Part shown: piece after piece, positions 1 through 9,421 of the stretch | Layout: each line of letters starts with the position of its first letter | Numbering within the stretch: the stretch's first letter is position 1 | DNA from: Bacteroidales bacterium UBA3810 | Lineage (GTDB): Bacteria > Bacteroidota > Bacteroidia > Bacteroidales > Paludibacteraceae | Reading direction: 5' to 3' | Length of the DNA: 56,229 bases | NCBI GenBank assembly: GCA_002368645.1 | Contig: DFEE01000023.1 | Span: 30,082 to 86,310, forward strand | Notes under the pieces: generated by a model | The model's database searches: none | What the model was told of the DNA's origin: nothing | The model's input: only the letters and a program-made list of their open reading frames with translations | Made by a program: the position numbers and the translations under genes

Positions 1-28
1 ATAACCGCACAATAACCGCACAATTTAG
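1..28. repeat. End of an 11-bp tandem repeat array
   Basis: The window opens inside a tandem array: a partial unit, then GCACAATAACC, then GCACAATTTAG followed by CATA. The same two units, with the same terminal variant and the same CATA after it, close the array at 13411-13509. The array sits just upstream of the sensor kinase gene, and its left extent is outside the window. Confidence 0.75.
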
Positions 29-82
29 CATACTCGGGTTATAGATTAAGCAAGGAAAACCTTGCACACACATCACAATCCA

Positions 83-1444
83 ATGGGAAACACATTACTC
101 ATACTGTTGATGTTGACGCTTCAGTTACCGTTCACGCGGATAACGATGGACTCGTTGCTCACCAACGCTCCGGCAGCGCAGCGGCCTACCATTTATACCT
201 ATGGAGATATCAGAATTGCCGAGTCGCGGAATGGACGGTATGTGAGTTTCATTGAGCGCGAATATACCGAGCGGCAGCGTATTGAGTTGGCGGAGAAAAG
301 CCGCTATATCCAGTCCCAGTTACAAAATCTCTATGTCTGGAACTATGTCCTGACGGAGCGTCATAGTCGGGGGTTGCGTATTGACCTTAGAGACTTGAAA
401 TATACCTACGGTTTAGACATCATTGTCTATGACTTAGACGGCAACTTATTGGCTGAAGAAACATCGGATCCGCCTGACAATGTGCGAACAAACTTGACAG
501 CCTATACGGAGTTTCTGAACGGTGGTGATGTCAGAATTGGCTTTATTGTCATACCGCTGAACATTACCGAGGCGGAGGTGCAGGCTGAGAACCGGAGATA
601 TTTCAGCCATATATTGCCTCCGCTGCTGATACTGCTGTTGGTGACATTAGTGATAGGTTTTTTTGGAGGAAGGCATTTACTGCGGGTTCGTCAGCGTCGG
701 GCTAAGCAGCAATACGACGAGAGAGTGGATGCGTTGCGGCTGGAAGCTGCACAGCAAGCTGGGACTGCCGCCACGGCGGCCTGGCGTACTATGGCGCAGC
801 AAGTGGCGCATGAGATTAATAATCCTTTAACCCCGATGAAATTGACCTTGCAGCAGTTGCAACGCATACGGGGCACTGAGCGATTTGATCCGGCTTTTGA
901 TAAAGCGGCACCGATGTTGATTGAGGAAATAGATAACCTCAGCCGCATTGCTACATCATTCTCGACTTTCGCTAAAATACCGGAAGTACGTGTCTCCGAA
1001 GTGCCGATTGCCGAAAAACTCACGGCTTCCATTGATCTCTTCCGCCATAACGAAGCCGGAATACCGATACGCTATGTCGGACCCGACAATGGAGTTGTTG
1101 TTATGGCTGACGCAGAGCAGATAGGACAGGTCTTTACAAACATCCTGCGTAATGCCGTGCAGGCGTTGGAGAATGTCAAAGATGGAGATATAATCGTCAT
1201 GCTCAAAACCGCCTCTACGCCCAACCAAGTCGAGATATCTATTTCGGATAACGGTCCCGGCATACCGTCGGAGATACAAGACAAGGTCTTTAAACCAAAT
1301 TTCACGACCAAATCCTCAGGCTCGGGCTTAGGGCTCGCTATATCAAAGAACATCGTTGAGGGCTCTGGAGGACATATTACGTTTAAGACTTCAAATAAAG
1401 GAACCACATTTTATATTTACTTAACTAAATTACAAGTATCATGA
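83..1444 (+). CDS. NtrY-like sensor histidine kinase, probably N-terminally shortened
   Basis: Membrane sensor kinase. Visible in order: a first hydrophobic stretch at the N-terminus, an extracytoplasmic region of about 150 residues, a second membrane segment (about residues 175-197), then a cytoplasmic kinase core with the H-box VAHEINNPLTPMKL, an N-box (FTNILRNAVQALEN), DNGPGIP, FKPNFTTK and GSGLGLAI. The WRTMAQQVAHEINNPLTPMK block is characteristic of NtrY-type kinases, which are usually much longer and have several N-terminal membrane helices and a HAMP domain; no HAMP is apparent here. An in-frame stop at 47-49 and repeat DNA directly upstream suggest that a longer gene was cut down, but this is inference. 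ATG 83 is preferred over TTG 62. No response regulator is adjacent. The stop overlaps the gdhA start (ATGA), implying translational coupling. The ligand is unknown. Confidence 0.8.
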   Translation: MGNTLLILLMLTLQLPFTRITMDSLLTNAPAAQRPTIYTYGDIRIAESRNGRYVSFIEREYTERQRIELAEKSRYIQSQLQNLYVWNYVLTERHSRGLRIDLRDLKYTYGLDIIVYDLDGNLLAEETSDPPDNVRTNLTAYTEFLNGGDVRIGFIVIPLNITEAEVQAENRRYFSHILPPLLILLLVTLVIGFFGGRHLLRVRQRRAKQQYDERVDALRLEAAQQAGTAATAAWRTMAQQVAHEINNPLTPMKLTLQQLQRIRGTERFDPAFDKAAPMLIEEIDNLSRIATSFSTFAKIPEVRVSEVPIAEKLTASIDLFRHNEAGIPIRYVGPDNGVVVMADAEQIGQVFTNILRNAVQALENVKDGDIIVMLKTASTPNQVEISISDNGPGIPSEIQDKVFKPNFTTKSSGSGLGLAISKNIVEGSGGHITFKTSNKGTTFYIYLTKLQVS

Positions 1445-2784
1445 AAACACAAGAGATTATGGCCCGCTTAGCCGCAAAACATCCGGGCGAGGCTGAGTAC
1501 TTACAAGCCGTTCAAGAAGTTTTAGAATCTATCGAAGAGGTGTATAACCAACACCCGGAGTTTGAAGAAGCGCAAATAGTAGAGCGGATGGTGGAGCCGG
1601 ACCGCATCTTCACATTCCGTGTAACATGGATTGATGATGAGGGACAGGTGCAGACGAACTTAGGCTACCGTGTGCAGTTCAACTCCGCTATCGGCCCCTA
1701 TAAAGGAGGACTGCGTTTCCATAAAGCCGTTAACCCGTCTATGCTCAAGTTCCTCGGCTTTGAACAAACCTTTAAAAACGCCTTAACGACACTGCCGATG
1801 GGCGGCGGAAAAGGCGGCTCGGATTTTGACCCTGTAGGCAAATCCGATGCGGAGATTATGCGTTTCTGCCAAGCTTTTATGCTGGAACTCTGGCGCTGCA
1901 TCGGTCCCGACCAGGATATTCCGGCTGGCGATGTGGGCGTAGGTGGACGCGAAATCGGTTTCCTCAATGGTATGTACCAGAAATTGGCGCGGCAATACCA
2001 TACCGGCGTTCTGACCGGCAAAGGTATGACTTGGGGTGGCTCAATCCTGCGCCCTGAGGCAACCGGATTTGGTGCACTGTATTTTGTGCAACACATGCTC
2101 CATAAGGCGGGAAAAGACATACAGGGAATGCGCGTGGCGCTTTCAGGATTCGGAAATGTAGCTTGGGGTGCTGCTACCAAAGCCGTACAGTTAGGCGCGA
2201 AAGTGGTAGCTATATCTGGGCCTGACGGCGTTTGCGAAATCCCGGCTGGCATTACTAAAGAGATGATAGATTACATGTTGGTTATGCGTGCCTCCAACCG
2301 CAATAAGGTAGAGGACATGGTGGTTAAGTTCCCGCAACTTTGTCACTTTACACCGGGCAAGAAATCTTGGTCAGTGGCTTGCGATATAGCTATGCCATCT
2401 GCGTTCCAAAACGAACTCAGTCTTGAGGATGCGCAAGAGTTAGAGCGCAACGGCTGTAAGATTTGTGCTGAAATATCCAATATGGGCTGTCAGGCGGAAG
2501 CAATCCACTATATGCAGAAACAGGGCTTCCTCTTTGCACCCGGAAAAGCCGTTAACGCCGGAGGCGTAGCCACATCGGGACTCGAAATGACCCAAAACGC
2601 CGAGCATCTCTCCTGGACAGCAGACGAAGTGGACGAACGATTGCACCATATCATGGCGTCTATCCACGAACAATGTGTCGCACACGGAACAAGACCGGAC
2701 GGAACTATTGACTATGTCAAAGGTGCCAATATTGCCGGCTTTATGAAGGTTGCACAAGCAATGCTTGAACAGGGCATCATATAA
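1441..2784 (+). CDS. gdhA: Glutamate dehydrogenase, hexameric, probably NADP-dependent
   Basis: Reversible amination of 2-oxoglutarate to glutamate, the main ammonium assimilation route in many Bacteroidales. At 447 residues it has the normal length of small hexameric GDHs. The substrate and catalytic signature is clear: PYKGGLRFH followed by LPMGGGKGGSDFDPVGKSD, then PAGDVGVGGREIGF. A Rossmann-type motif (ALSGFGNVAWGAA) opens the nucleotide domain near residue 225. NADP preference is inferred from resemblance to the NADP class, not from a decisive residue. The start codon lies inside the stop region of the upstream sensor kinase (4-bp ATGA overlap), an unusual pairing that hints at joint control of nitrogen sensing and assimilation. 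Confidence 0.95.
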   Translation: MKTQEIMARLAAKHPGEAEYLQAVQEVLESIEEVYNQHPEFEEAQIVERMVEPDRIFTFRVTWIDDEGQVQTNLGYRVQFNSAIGPYKGGLRFHKAVNPSMLKFLGFEQTFKNALTTLPMGGGKGGSDFDPVGKSDAEIMRFCQAFMLELWRCIGPDQDIPAGDVGVGGREIGFLNGMYQKLARQYHTGVLTGKGMTWGGSILRPEATGFGALYFVQHMLHKAGKDIQGMRVALSGFGNVAWGAATKAVQLGAKVVAISGPDGVCEIPAGITKEMIDYMLVMRASNRNKVEDMVVKFPQLCHFTPGKKSWSVACDIAMPSAFQNELSLEDAQELERNGCKICAEISNMGCQAEAIHYMQKQGFLFAPGKAVNAGGVATSGLEMTQNAEHLSWTADEVDERLHHIMASIHEQCVAHGTRPDGTIDYVKGANIAGFMKVAQAMLEQGII

Positions 2785-2843
2785 ATAGAAATCCTGAGAG
2801 TCCAAGAAAACTTAGGCAACCCGGCAACCTTGTAACCTGGAAT

Positions 2844-2863
2844 CCTGGTCACCTGGTAACCCG
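2844..2863. repeat. Short CCTGGTCACCTGGTAACC-type repeat
   Basis: The gdhA-kbl gap contains degenerate ACCTGG/TCCTGG units ending in CCTGGTCACCTGGTAACC. Almost the same string (GGTCACCTGGTATCC) recurs in the 44-bp repeat block at 12841-12955, so this is probably a dispersed repeat family. Confidence 0.5.
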
Positions 2864-2881
2864 AAAAAAGCAAAAACAACT

Positions 2882-4072
2882 ATGTACGAACAATTTCAGA
2901 AACACCTGCAGAGCACATTAGATGAGATTCGTGCCGCAGGACTTTATAAGAACGAGCGGGTCATCATCACCCCACAATCCTCAGGGATTAAAGTGGCAGG
3001 TGGTAAGGATGTCGTTAATTTCTGTGCCAATAACTACCTTGGCCTTGCCGATAACAAAGAACTGATAGAGGCTGCCAAAGCGCGAATGGATACGCGTGGT
3101 TACGGCATGGCATCCGTTCGCTTCATCTGCGGAACACAAGATACTCATAAAGAGTTAGAGAAAGCCATTTCGGACTTCTTTGGCACGGAAGATACTATTC
3201 TCTACGCTGCATGTTTTGATGCCAATGGGGGGCTCTTTGAACCCCTGTTGACCGAGCAAGATGCGATTATCTCTGACGCCCTCAATCATGCCTCTATTAT
3301 TGACGGCGTAAGGCTGTGCAAGGCGGTTCGCTACCGCTATAAGAATGGCGATATGGAGGACTTGGAGGCACAACTCAAGCAAGCCCAAGCACAGCGTTTC
3401 CGCATCATTGCCACCGATGGCGTTTTCTCCATGGACGGCAACGTCTGCCCCTTAGACAAAATCTACGAGTTGGCTCAGAAGTATAACGCCCTCGTGATGG
3501 TGGACGAGAGCCACTCTGCCGGCGTTGTAGGGCGAACAGGACATGGTGTCACCGAACTCTATAACCTCCCTGGCAAGATTGAGATTATCACCGGCACGCT
3601 CGGAAAGGCCTTTGGTGGTGCGGTAGGCGGTTTTACAACTGGGAGAAAAGAAATTATAGACCTGTTGCGCCAGCGCTCAAGACCTTATCTATTCTCCAAT
3701 TCCTTACCGCCGATGATTGCCGCGGCAGGCATCAAAACCTTGGAAATTCTGACACGTGATAACACGCTGCAAGATCGATTACACAGCAATACTGAGTATT
3801 TCATAACCAAGATGAAGGATGCTGGCTTTGATATCAAACCCACTCAGTCTGCTATCTGCGCTGTGATGCTCTATGACGCTAAACTCAGTCAGGTCTTTGC
3901 TGCTGAATTACAGCAAGAAGGTATTTATGTGACGGGATTCTACTATCCCGTGGTTCCACAAGGTCAAGCGCGCATTCGTGTGCAGGTGTCCGCAGCGCAT
4001 ACACGTGAGCAATTGGATAAAGGTGTCGAGGCGTTCATTAAGGTCGGTCATAAATTGGGGGTACTAAAATAG
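2882..4072 (+). CDS. kbl: Glycine C-acetyltransferase (2-amino-3-ketobutyrate CoA ligase)
   Basis: PLP enzyme of the alpha-oxoamine synthase family. It interconverts 2-amino-3-oxobutyrate plus CoA and glycine plus acetyl-CoA, the second step of threonine breakdown. At 396 residues it has the family length. Visible features are the N-terminal NFCANNYLGLADN block, the VDESHSAGVVG motif that contacts the cofactor, and the PLP-lysine region GTLGKAFGGAVGG near residue 244. Related 8-amino-7-oxononanoate synthase (BioF) shares the fold; the NNYLGLA and GYGMASVRFICGTQ patterns fit Kbl better. Threonine dehydrogenase, its usual pathway partner, is not next to it. Promoter elements are not clear in the 97-bp leader. 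Confidence 0.93.
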   Translation: MYEQFQKHLQSTLDEIRAAGLYKNERVIITPQSSGIKVAGGKDVVNFCANNYLGLADNKELIEAAKARMDTRGYGMASVRFICGTQDTHKELEKAISDFFGTEDTILYAACFDANGGLFEPLLTEQDAIISDALNHASIIDGVRLCKAVRYRYKNGDMEDLEAQLKQAQAQRFRIIATDGVFSMDGNVCPLDKIYELAQKYNALVMVDESHSAGVVGRTGHGVTELYNLPGKIEIITGTLGKAFGGAVGGFTTGRKEIIDLLRQRSRPYLFSNSLPPMIAAAGIKTLEILTRDNTLQDRLHSNTEYFITKMKDAGFDIKPTQSAICAVMLYDAKLSQVFAAELQQEGIYVTGFYYPVVPQGQARIRVQVSAAHTREQLDKGVEAFIKVGHKLGVLK

Positions 4073-4148
4073 CCTGCAGTGACAGAGTAAGGCCTCTTCT
4101 CTTCTCTCATATGGGGTGGAGCGGAAGGTGTTGGAGATTAAATAGTAA

Positions 4149-5507
4149 ATGATTATGACGATTACTGAATATATTGAGGCGAACATGCCCCGTTTCTTAG
4201 AGGAGTGGGGTAGCCTCATTGCCATTCCGTCAGTATCCTGCCAACCGGAACACCATGGCGACATGTTGCGTTGTGCTGCTCGGTGGCGCGAGTTGTTGTT
4301 AGAAGCGGGCTGCCAAAAAGCGGAGATTATGCCCTCTCATGGCAATCCTTTTGTCTATGGCGAGTATACTCCTGCCCAACCGGACAAAACAGTCTTGGTC
4401 TATGGACACTACGATGTGATGCCCGTTGAACCATTAGAGTTGTGGCACTCCGATCCATGGAAACATGATATCCGCAATGGCAGGCTCTATGCTCGCGGCG
4501 CAGATGATGATAAGGGGCAAAGTCTTATCCAAGTCAAAGCATTTGAGTACCTCGTCCGCCATAATCTGCTCAAACACCAAGTTAAGTTCATTTTAGAGGG
4601 CGAAGAGGAAATAGGCTCGCCCTCGTTGATGGACTTTATTGAAGCGCATAAGGACTTGCTGCAATGCGATATTATCTTGGTAAGTGATACCTCAATGATA
4701 GGCAAAGAAACGCCCTCGATCACCACCGGTCTTCGAGGACTGGCTTATTGGGAAATAGAGGTTGATGGTCCCAATAGGGACTTACATTCAGGACACTTTG
4801 GCGGAGCAGTTAAGAATCCTATAAATGCCTTGACTGAAATGCTTGCTCAGGTTGTGGACGATAAAGGACGGATCACCATTCCGCATTTTTACGATGATGT
4901 ACTACCTATCCCCGAGGAAGAGCGCAAGATGATAGCCGCCATACCTTTCTCGCAAGAAGAGTACAATAAGGCGATTGATGTCAATGATGTCTTTGGAGAA
5001 GAGGGCTATAGTACGTTGGAGCGCAATAGTTGCCGACCGTCCTTCGATATCTGCGGTATTTGGGGTGGCTATACCGGTGAAGGTGCTAAAACAGTTTTAC
5101 CTGCCCGAGCCTTCGCTAAAGTCTCTTGCCGTTTGGTAGCTAATCAAAACTATGAGACAATCAGTCAAGCTTTTGTTGACTACATGCTCTCTATTGCTCC
5201 CCAAGGAGTAAGGGTACATATAAAGCCGCTCCATGGCGGGAGCGGCTATGTCTGCCCCATTGACCTTCCTGCCTATAAGGCGGCGGAAAAAGGCTTTGAA
5301 CTGGCTTTTGGCAAGAAACCTCTTGCTGCACGACGCGGCGGTTCGATACCCATTATTGCGGACTTTGAACGCATCTTAGGGGTTAAGACCATTTTGATGG
5401 GCTTTGGGCTGGAAGCGAATGCCATCCACAGCCCCAATGAGTCTATGGACTTGGATGTTTGGCGCAAAGGTATAATCGCGGTCACCGGGTTCTACCAAAC
5501 ACTATAA
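4149..5507 (+). CDS. M20 family metallopeptidase (dipeptidase)
   Basis: Di-zinc exopeptidase related to DapE, ArgE and carnosinase-type dipeptidases. Metal-site motifs are present: YGHYDVMP (His87, Asp89), GADDDKG (about residues 117-123) as bridging aspartate region, the GEEEIGS catalytic glutamate region (about 151-157), and a late His in ANAIHSPNES. A dimerisation lid domain is inserted between roughly residues 190 and 350 (LRGLAYWEIEVDGP onward). The 452-residue length fits the dipeptidase branch, so cytosolic peptide hydrolysis is the likely role; the exact substrate cannot be told. No signal peptide is visible. ATG 4155, two codons downstream, is an equally possible start. It converges with rsmG 27 bp downstream. 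Confidence 0.88.
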   Translation: MIMTITEYIEANMPRFLEEWGSLIAIPSVSCQPEHHGDMLRCAARWRELLLEAGCQKAEIMPSHGNPFVYGEYTPAQPDKTVLVYGHYDVMPVEPLELWHSDPWKHDIRNGRLYARGADDDKGQSLIQVKAFEYLVRHNLLKHQVKFILEGEEEIGSPSLMDFIEAHKDLLQCDIILVSDTSMIGKETPSITTGLRGLAYWEIEVDGPNRDLHSGHFGGAVKNPINALTEMLAQVVDDKGRITIPHFYDDVLPIPEEERKMIAAIPFSQEEYNKAIDVNDVFGEEGYSTLERNSCRPSFDICGIWGGYTGEGAKTVLPARAFAKVSCRLVANQNYETISQAFVDYMLSIAPQGVRVHIKPLHGGSGYVCPIDLPAYKAAEKGFELAFGKKPLAARRGGSIPIIADFERILGVKTILMGFGLEANAIHSPNESMDLDVWRKGIIAVTGFYQTL

Positions 5508-5534
5508 CGGTGAATCTGTAAATAGTTGTCTCGT

Positions 5535-6143
5535 CTAAATAGGGAGATAAAGTGCATATTTCTCGGCAAACCACTCGTCCTCATATAGAGGGGCGAGTGG
5601 CGTTACTTCAATTAGTTTTTGAAATGGCCGTATCTCCTCTTTAAGGTCGCCGCCTTTTAGCACAATAATACCATTAGGTAGGGCATTACGGTGCTTCTTG
5701 GAGATATTCTTACGAATAATCTTGACGAGGTCGGGTAGGGGCATTACGGCGCGGCTCACCACAAAATCATATAACCCTTTCTCTTCCTCTGCACGTTCTT
5801 GTATGCAAGTGACATTGCTGAGCCCGACTCGCTTGGCTATATCCTCAGCAACGCGAATCTTCTTACCGATAGAATCAATCAGCGTAAAGTGGCACTCCGG
5901 AAATAGTATAGCCAAGGGTATCCCGGGAAAACCTCCGCCGGTACCGACATCCAATATCGTTGTTCCTTTCGCGAAATGCAGTACATGACCGATAGCTAAG
6001 GAATGGTCTATATGGTGCAACCGAAGGTTGTCAATATCCTTGCGGCTTACCAAGTTGATTTTCTCGTTCCACTCCCTATAGAGCGGCTCAAGCGCAGCCA
6101 ATTGCTGCGCCTGAGTGTCTGTTAATTTAAGAGAGGATAGCAT
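5535..6143 (-). CDS. rsmG: 16S rRNA (guanine527-N7)-methyltransferase RsmG
   Basis: SAM-dependent methyltransferase that modifies G527 of 16S rRNA (formerly GidB). The Rossmann SAM motif ILDVGTGGGFPGIPLAI is at about residues 64-80, followed by the LIDSIGKKIRVAEDIAKRVGL segment and a VVSRAVMPL motif typical of the family. Length 202 is normal. Its start shares one base with the yebC stop (TGATG), so it is the last gene of the lipoprotein-OmpA-yebC-rsmG unit and is probably translationally coupled to yebC. Confidence 0.95.
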   Translation of the reverse strand: MLSSLKLTDTQAQQLAALEPLYREWNEKINLVSRKDIDNLRLHHIDHSLAIGHVLHFAKGTTILDVGTGGGFPGIPLAILFPECHFTLIDSIGKKIRVAEDIAKRVGLSNVTCIQERAEEEKGLYDFVVSRAVMPLPDLVKIIRKNISKKHRNALPNGIIVLKGGDLKEEIRPFQKLIEVTPLAPLYEDEWFAEKYALYLPI

Positions 6144-6862
6144 CAGTCGGCAATATTGGTGAACACGTTCTGTACATCCTCGTCTTCCTCGATCTTGTCG
6201 ATGAGTTTCTGCACCGACTCGCGTTGCTCGTCGGTGAGTTCTTTTGTGCTATTCGGTATCCGAACGAACTCGCAACTCTGAATCTCAAAGCCGTGGTCCT
6301 CCAAGTACTTCTGCATGTCGTTATAGAGGTTGAAATCGGAGTAAATGACGATGGTGTTTTCTTCCTCATCAATAGCCAACTCTTCTACGCCAAAATCGAT
6401 GAGCTCTAACTCTAACTCGTCCAAATCCACACCATCTTTCATCGTAATGGTGAAGCAGGCTTTTCTATCGAAGAGGAACTCTAACGAGCCTTGTGTGCCT
6501 AATGACCCGCCATGCTTAGTGAAGTACGACCGGATATTCGCTACGGTACGCATGTGGTTGTCTGTAGCCGTTTCTACAAAGATGGCAACGCCGTGCGGAC
6601 CATAACCTTCGTAGTTGATCTCTTTATAGCCTTCGGACGACTTATCTGTCGCTTTCTTGATAGCGCGGTCGATATTCTCCTTGGGCATATTCTCGCGCTT
6701 GCACTGCTGAATAAGCATTCTCAAACGAGGGTTGCCATCGGGATCAGCACCGCCCTCACGAGCAGCGATAGTGATTTCTTTACCTAACTTTGTGAACGTG
6801 CGAGCCATATGGCCCCAACGTTTTAATTTTGTCGCTTTGCGATATTCAAAAGCTCTTCCCAT
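6143..6862 (-). CDS. yebC: YebC/PmpR family protein
   Basis: Conserved YebC/TACO1 family protein. Members have been described as transcriptional regulators and, more recently, as factors that help ribosomes through difficult sequences. The N-terminus has the Bacteroidetes form (MGRAFEYRKATKLKRWGHMARTF as its opening, split here as MGRAFEYRKATKLKRW then GHMARTF), followed by GKEITIAAREGGADPDGN and NMPKENIDRAIKKA. Length 239 is normal, and the N-terminal family match supports the start at 6862. It lies 12 bp after the OmpA gene and shares a base with rsmG, so it is co-transcribed with both. Confidence 0.94.
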   Translation of the reverse strand: MGRAFEYRKATKLKRWGHMARTFTKLGKEITIAAREGGADPDGNPRLRMLIQQCKRENMPKENIDRAIKKATDKSSEGYKEINYEGYGPHGVAIFVETATDNHMRTVANIRSYFTKHGGSLGTQGSLEFLFDRKACFTITMKDGVDLDELELELIDFGVEELAIDEEENTIVIYSDFNLYNDMQKYLEDHGFEIQSCEFVRIPNSTKELTDEQRESVQKLIDKIEEDEDVQNVFTNIAD

Positions 6863-6874
6863 AATCTATAGTTT

Positions 6875-9421
6875 TTAATCTTTATTAGTCGTCGTGGTAG
6901 TATCCAGTTCAATGGCTTGGATGCTGTCTAAGTGTTGTTGGTATAAGGTAGAGTCAACATGCTCCAAGACCGTCTCATAGTGCACTTCTTCGAAGGTAAT
7001 GTTGAACTCAACGCGTCTGTTGAGAGCACGACCGGCTGAGGTGCTGTTATCAGCAATCGGACGGGTTGGACCATAGCCGTTGGCGCTCATACGCTCCGCC
7101 GGTACACCCGCGTTGATGAGGTAATCCTTCACCGCGTTAGCACGTTTGTCGGACAACTTCATGTTGTAATCTTCTTTACCGACATTATCCGTGTGACCTT
7201 GAACCTCAATGATGTAAGACGGATTATCGATGAAGATTACCGCAATCTGGTTCAAGAGGGCAAAGGAGTTTGGTTTAATCTTGGCCTTGCCGGTCTCGAA
7301 CTGAATACCTTGCATCGCCTTTTGCAGCAGGTTACGGACTTCTTTCTTAACCTCCGGACAACCCTTGTTGTACTTAGGACCGGGGGCTAACGGGCACTCG
7401 TCTTCCCAGTCTGCAAGACCGTCACCGTCTGTATCTAACTCGCAGCCGAACTCGTCCAAGTGACCAAAGGCCTCCTTAGGTGTGTTGGGGCAACGGTCTT
7501 TCCAATCGGGCACACCGTCACCGTCGCTGTCTAAGTCGCAACCATATTCGTCAATATGACCATAGGCTTCTGGTACTGTGTTGTTGCAGCTATCGCGCCA
7601 ATCGGGCACGCTGTCACCATCGCTGTCTAACTCGCAGCCGAACTCGTCTATATAGGCTATTGCCTCTTGCGGTGTGTGGGGGCAGCGATCCAGATAGTCG
7701 GGTACACCGTCCTTGTCCTCATCCATTGCGCAACCGGTGCTATCTACTAAACCATAAGCTGCCTCTGGCGTGTTGGGACAATTGTCCAAGTAATCGGGTA
7801 CACCGTCACCATCGCTGTCTATCGGGCAGCCTAACTCGTCTACCATCACATTTGGTAAGGTATTAGGACAAACATCTAGGAGGTTGAACACCCCATCCAT
7901 ATCATCGTCCTTGTCTTTCTTCTTGTTGGTGCCCCAAACAATGGAGAAGCCTAAGGCTACATTAACACCCTTTGCCATGTAGGGGACAGGGATATTATTA
8001 TTGACTTTGATATAGCTGGTCGGAATAAAGTCTAATGCGAGTGTCATGTTCACTCCGTCATAGGGCATAAAGCTCAGACCGGCACCGATATTGGAGTATT
8101 TACCATTATTGAGTAAGGAGTAACTGACTGCTAAGTTGAACCAGTTACAGGGTCTTAAGGCTGCGCCGAAGGTCACTTCCTCGTATATCCTGTTATTGAA
8201 TAAACGGGTTTTGCTCACGATACCGACACCGACGCGATTCTGCCAGAAATTAGCATCCAAGCCTACTACCAACTTGGCGCTGGTCATACGGGCGAAGCCA
8301 CCGCCTTGTTTATTCGCGTTAATCATGTTCGCCAGCGTCTCCAATTGCGCGAAGACGGTATCCATCAATTGTTGGGTCTTGATATTGCCTTGTTCGTCTT
8401 GGTAGTCGCTGTATTTGAGATTGTTAATTCCGGTAAATACCGTATCGACCGTAGTGTGATACTGCATCGCGTTATTCCAGTATATGAAACCTAAGTCATT
8501 GATTGCAGCACTAATCTGCAACTGTTCAATAGGCTTATAGGTGAAACCGAGATCAAATGCAGCACCGTAACCGGAGGGGGTGAGGTATTGTGTCCACTGT
8601 TGCGGCAGCAGTTGGCGTAAAGTGTCCTGCATCCCCTGAGAGCTACCGCTGGTCATATTCTTGATATATTGATAGTTAATCTGGTTAGGCAACATTTGCC
8701 AATTCAGCGGACCGGCTATAACCAATGACCCTTGACCTTTCATAACCCATTGTGCACCGGAGGCATCTAAGGTCAATGACCGGTTCGAGAAATCAGCATA
8801 GGCAGTACCTAATAGGAACTTAGCTTTACCACCGACAGTCCAGTGCTCATTGATCTTATGACTATAGCCACCGCTAATCTCAGTATAAACGCTGCTTTTA
8901 GCACTGGTAGAGGAAAAATCGAAGTGGTCGCTTCCTATGCCGTTCACTGCATTTGTCATACCGCCGCCCAAGAGTAGGTCAAAGTATGACCTTGGAAGCG
9001 CAAAACCGCCATCGGCGCGAAGCATGATGCCGATATTGACATAGCCGGCAGGTTTATTCTTAAGCCTGAAACCGAAGGAGAGCAGGTCAAAAGAAGCGTC
9101 TAAATCCATTAAGGTATTCGGGCGTATGGCACGCAGCAAAGCCTCTGAACCGCCGACTCCCGGGTAGAGCGCGGTGACCGTCTTCCCTTGATAATTGTAG
9201 ATAACATCGCTTACAGTCAGACTATTATTGCCTATCCAGAACGAACTATATCCTAACGGCGTGAAGTTGACATAACCTTCACTCACCGGCTGGAAAGCGG
9301 GGTTAACCAGGTGCCTCATCGGCGCATTCTCTAAGAAATACAAGGTGCTGACTTGCTGAGCTTGAACACCTAAAGCCATACATAGTGCGATGGCTACAAC
9401 GAATAATTTAGAGCGTCTCAT
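6875..9421 (-). CDS. DUF5723-type outer membrane protein with TSP3 repeats and OmpA domain
   Basis: Large envelope protein that probably links the outer membrane to peptidoglycan. Order of parts: signal peptide (residues 1-21, ending GVQA); a long beta-rich N-terminal region (about 22-495) resembling DUF5723 proteins; six thrombospondin type-3-like calcium repeats (about 500-690) with DxDxDG cores such as DSDGDGVPDYLDNCPNTP, each carrying a cysteine; and a C-terminal OmpA-like peptidoglycan-binding domain (about 715-820) with VQGHTDNVG and LSDKRANAVKDYL. The gene overlaps the upstream lipoprotein gene by 4 bp (ATGA), so the two are translationally coupled and probably act together at the cell surface. 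The specific role is unknown. Confidence 0.88.
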   Translation of the reverse strand: MRRSKLFVVAIALCMALGVQAQQVSTLYFLENAPMRHLVNPAFQPVSEGYVNFTPLGYSSFWIGNNSLTVSDVIYNYQGKTVTALYPGVGGSEALLRAIRPNTLMDLDASFDLLSFGFRLKNKPAGYVNIGIMLRADGGFALPRSYFDLLLGGGMTNAVNGIGSDHFDFSSTSAKSSVYTEISGGYSHKINEHWTVGGKAKFLLGTAYADFSNRSLTLDASGAQWVMKGQGSLVIAGPLNWQMLPNQINYQYIKNMTSGSSQGMQDTLRQLLPQQWTQYLTPSGYGAAFDLGFTYKPIEQLQISAAINDLGFIYWNNAMQYHTTVDTVFTGINNLKYSDYQDEQGNIKTQQLMDTVFAQLETLANMINANKQGGGFARMTSAKLVVGLDANFWQNRVGVGIVSKTRLFNNRIYEEVTFGAALRPCNWFNLAVSYSLLNNGKYSNIGAGLSFMPYDGVNMTLALDFIPTSYIKVNNNIPVPYMAKGVNVALGFSIVWGTNKKKDKDDDMDGVFNLLDVCPNTLPNVMVDELGCPIDSDGDGVPDYLDNCPNTPEAAYGLVDSTGCAMDEDKDGVPDYLDRCPHTPQEAIAYIDEFGCELDSDGDSVPDWRDSCNNTVPEAYGHIDEYGCDLDSDGDGVPDWKDRCPNTPKEAFGHLDEFGCELDTDGDGLADWEDECPLAPGPKYNKGCPEVKKEVRNLLQKAMQGIQFETGKAKIKPNSFALLNQIAVIFIDNPSYIIEVQGHTDNVGKEDYNMKLSDKRANAVKDYLINAGVPAERMSANGYGPTRPIADNSTSAGRALNRRVEFNITFEEVHYETVLEHVDSTLYQQHLDSIQAIELDTTTTTNKD

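Noticed and set aside
1698..2252. 184-residue frame antisense to gdhA
   Set aside because: It lies wholly opposite the well-supported glutamate dehydrogenase gene and has a low-complexity, Pro/Ser-rich product typical of antisense frames.
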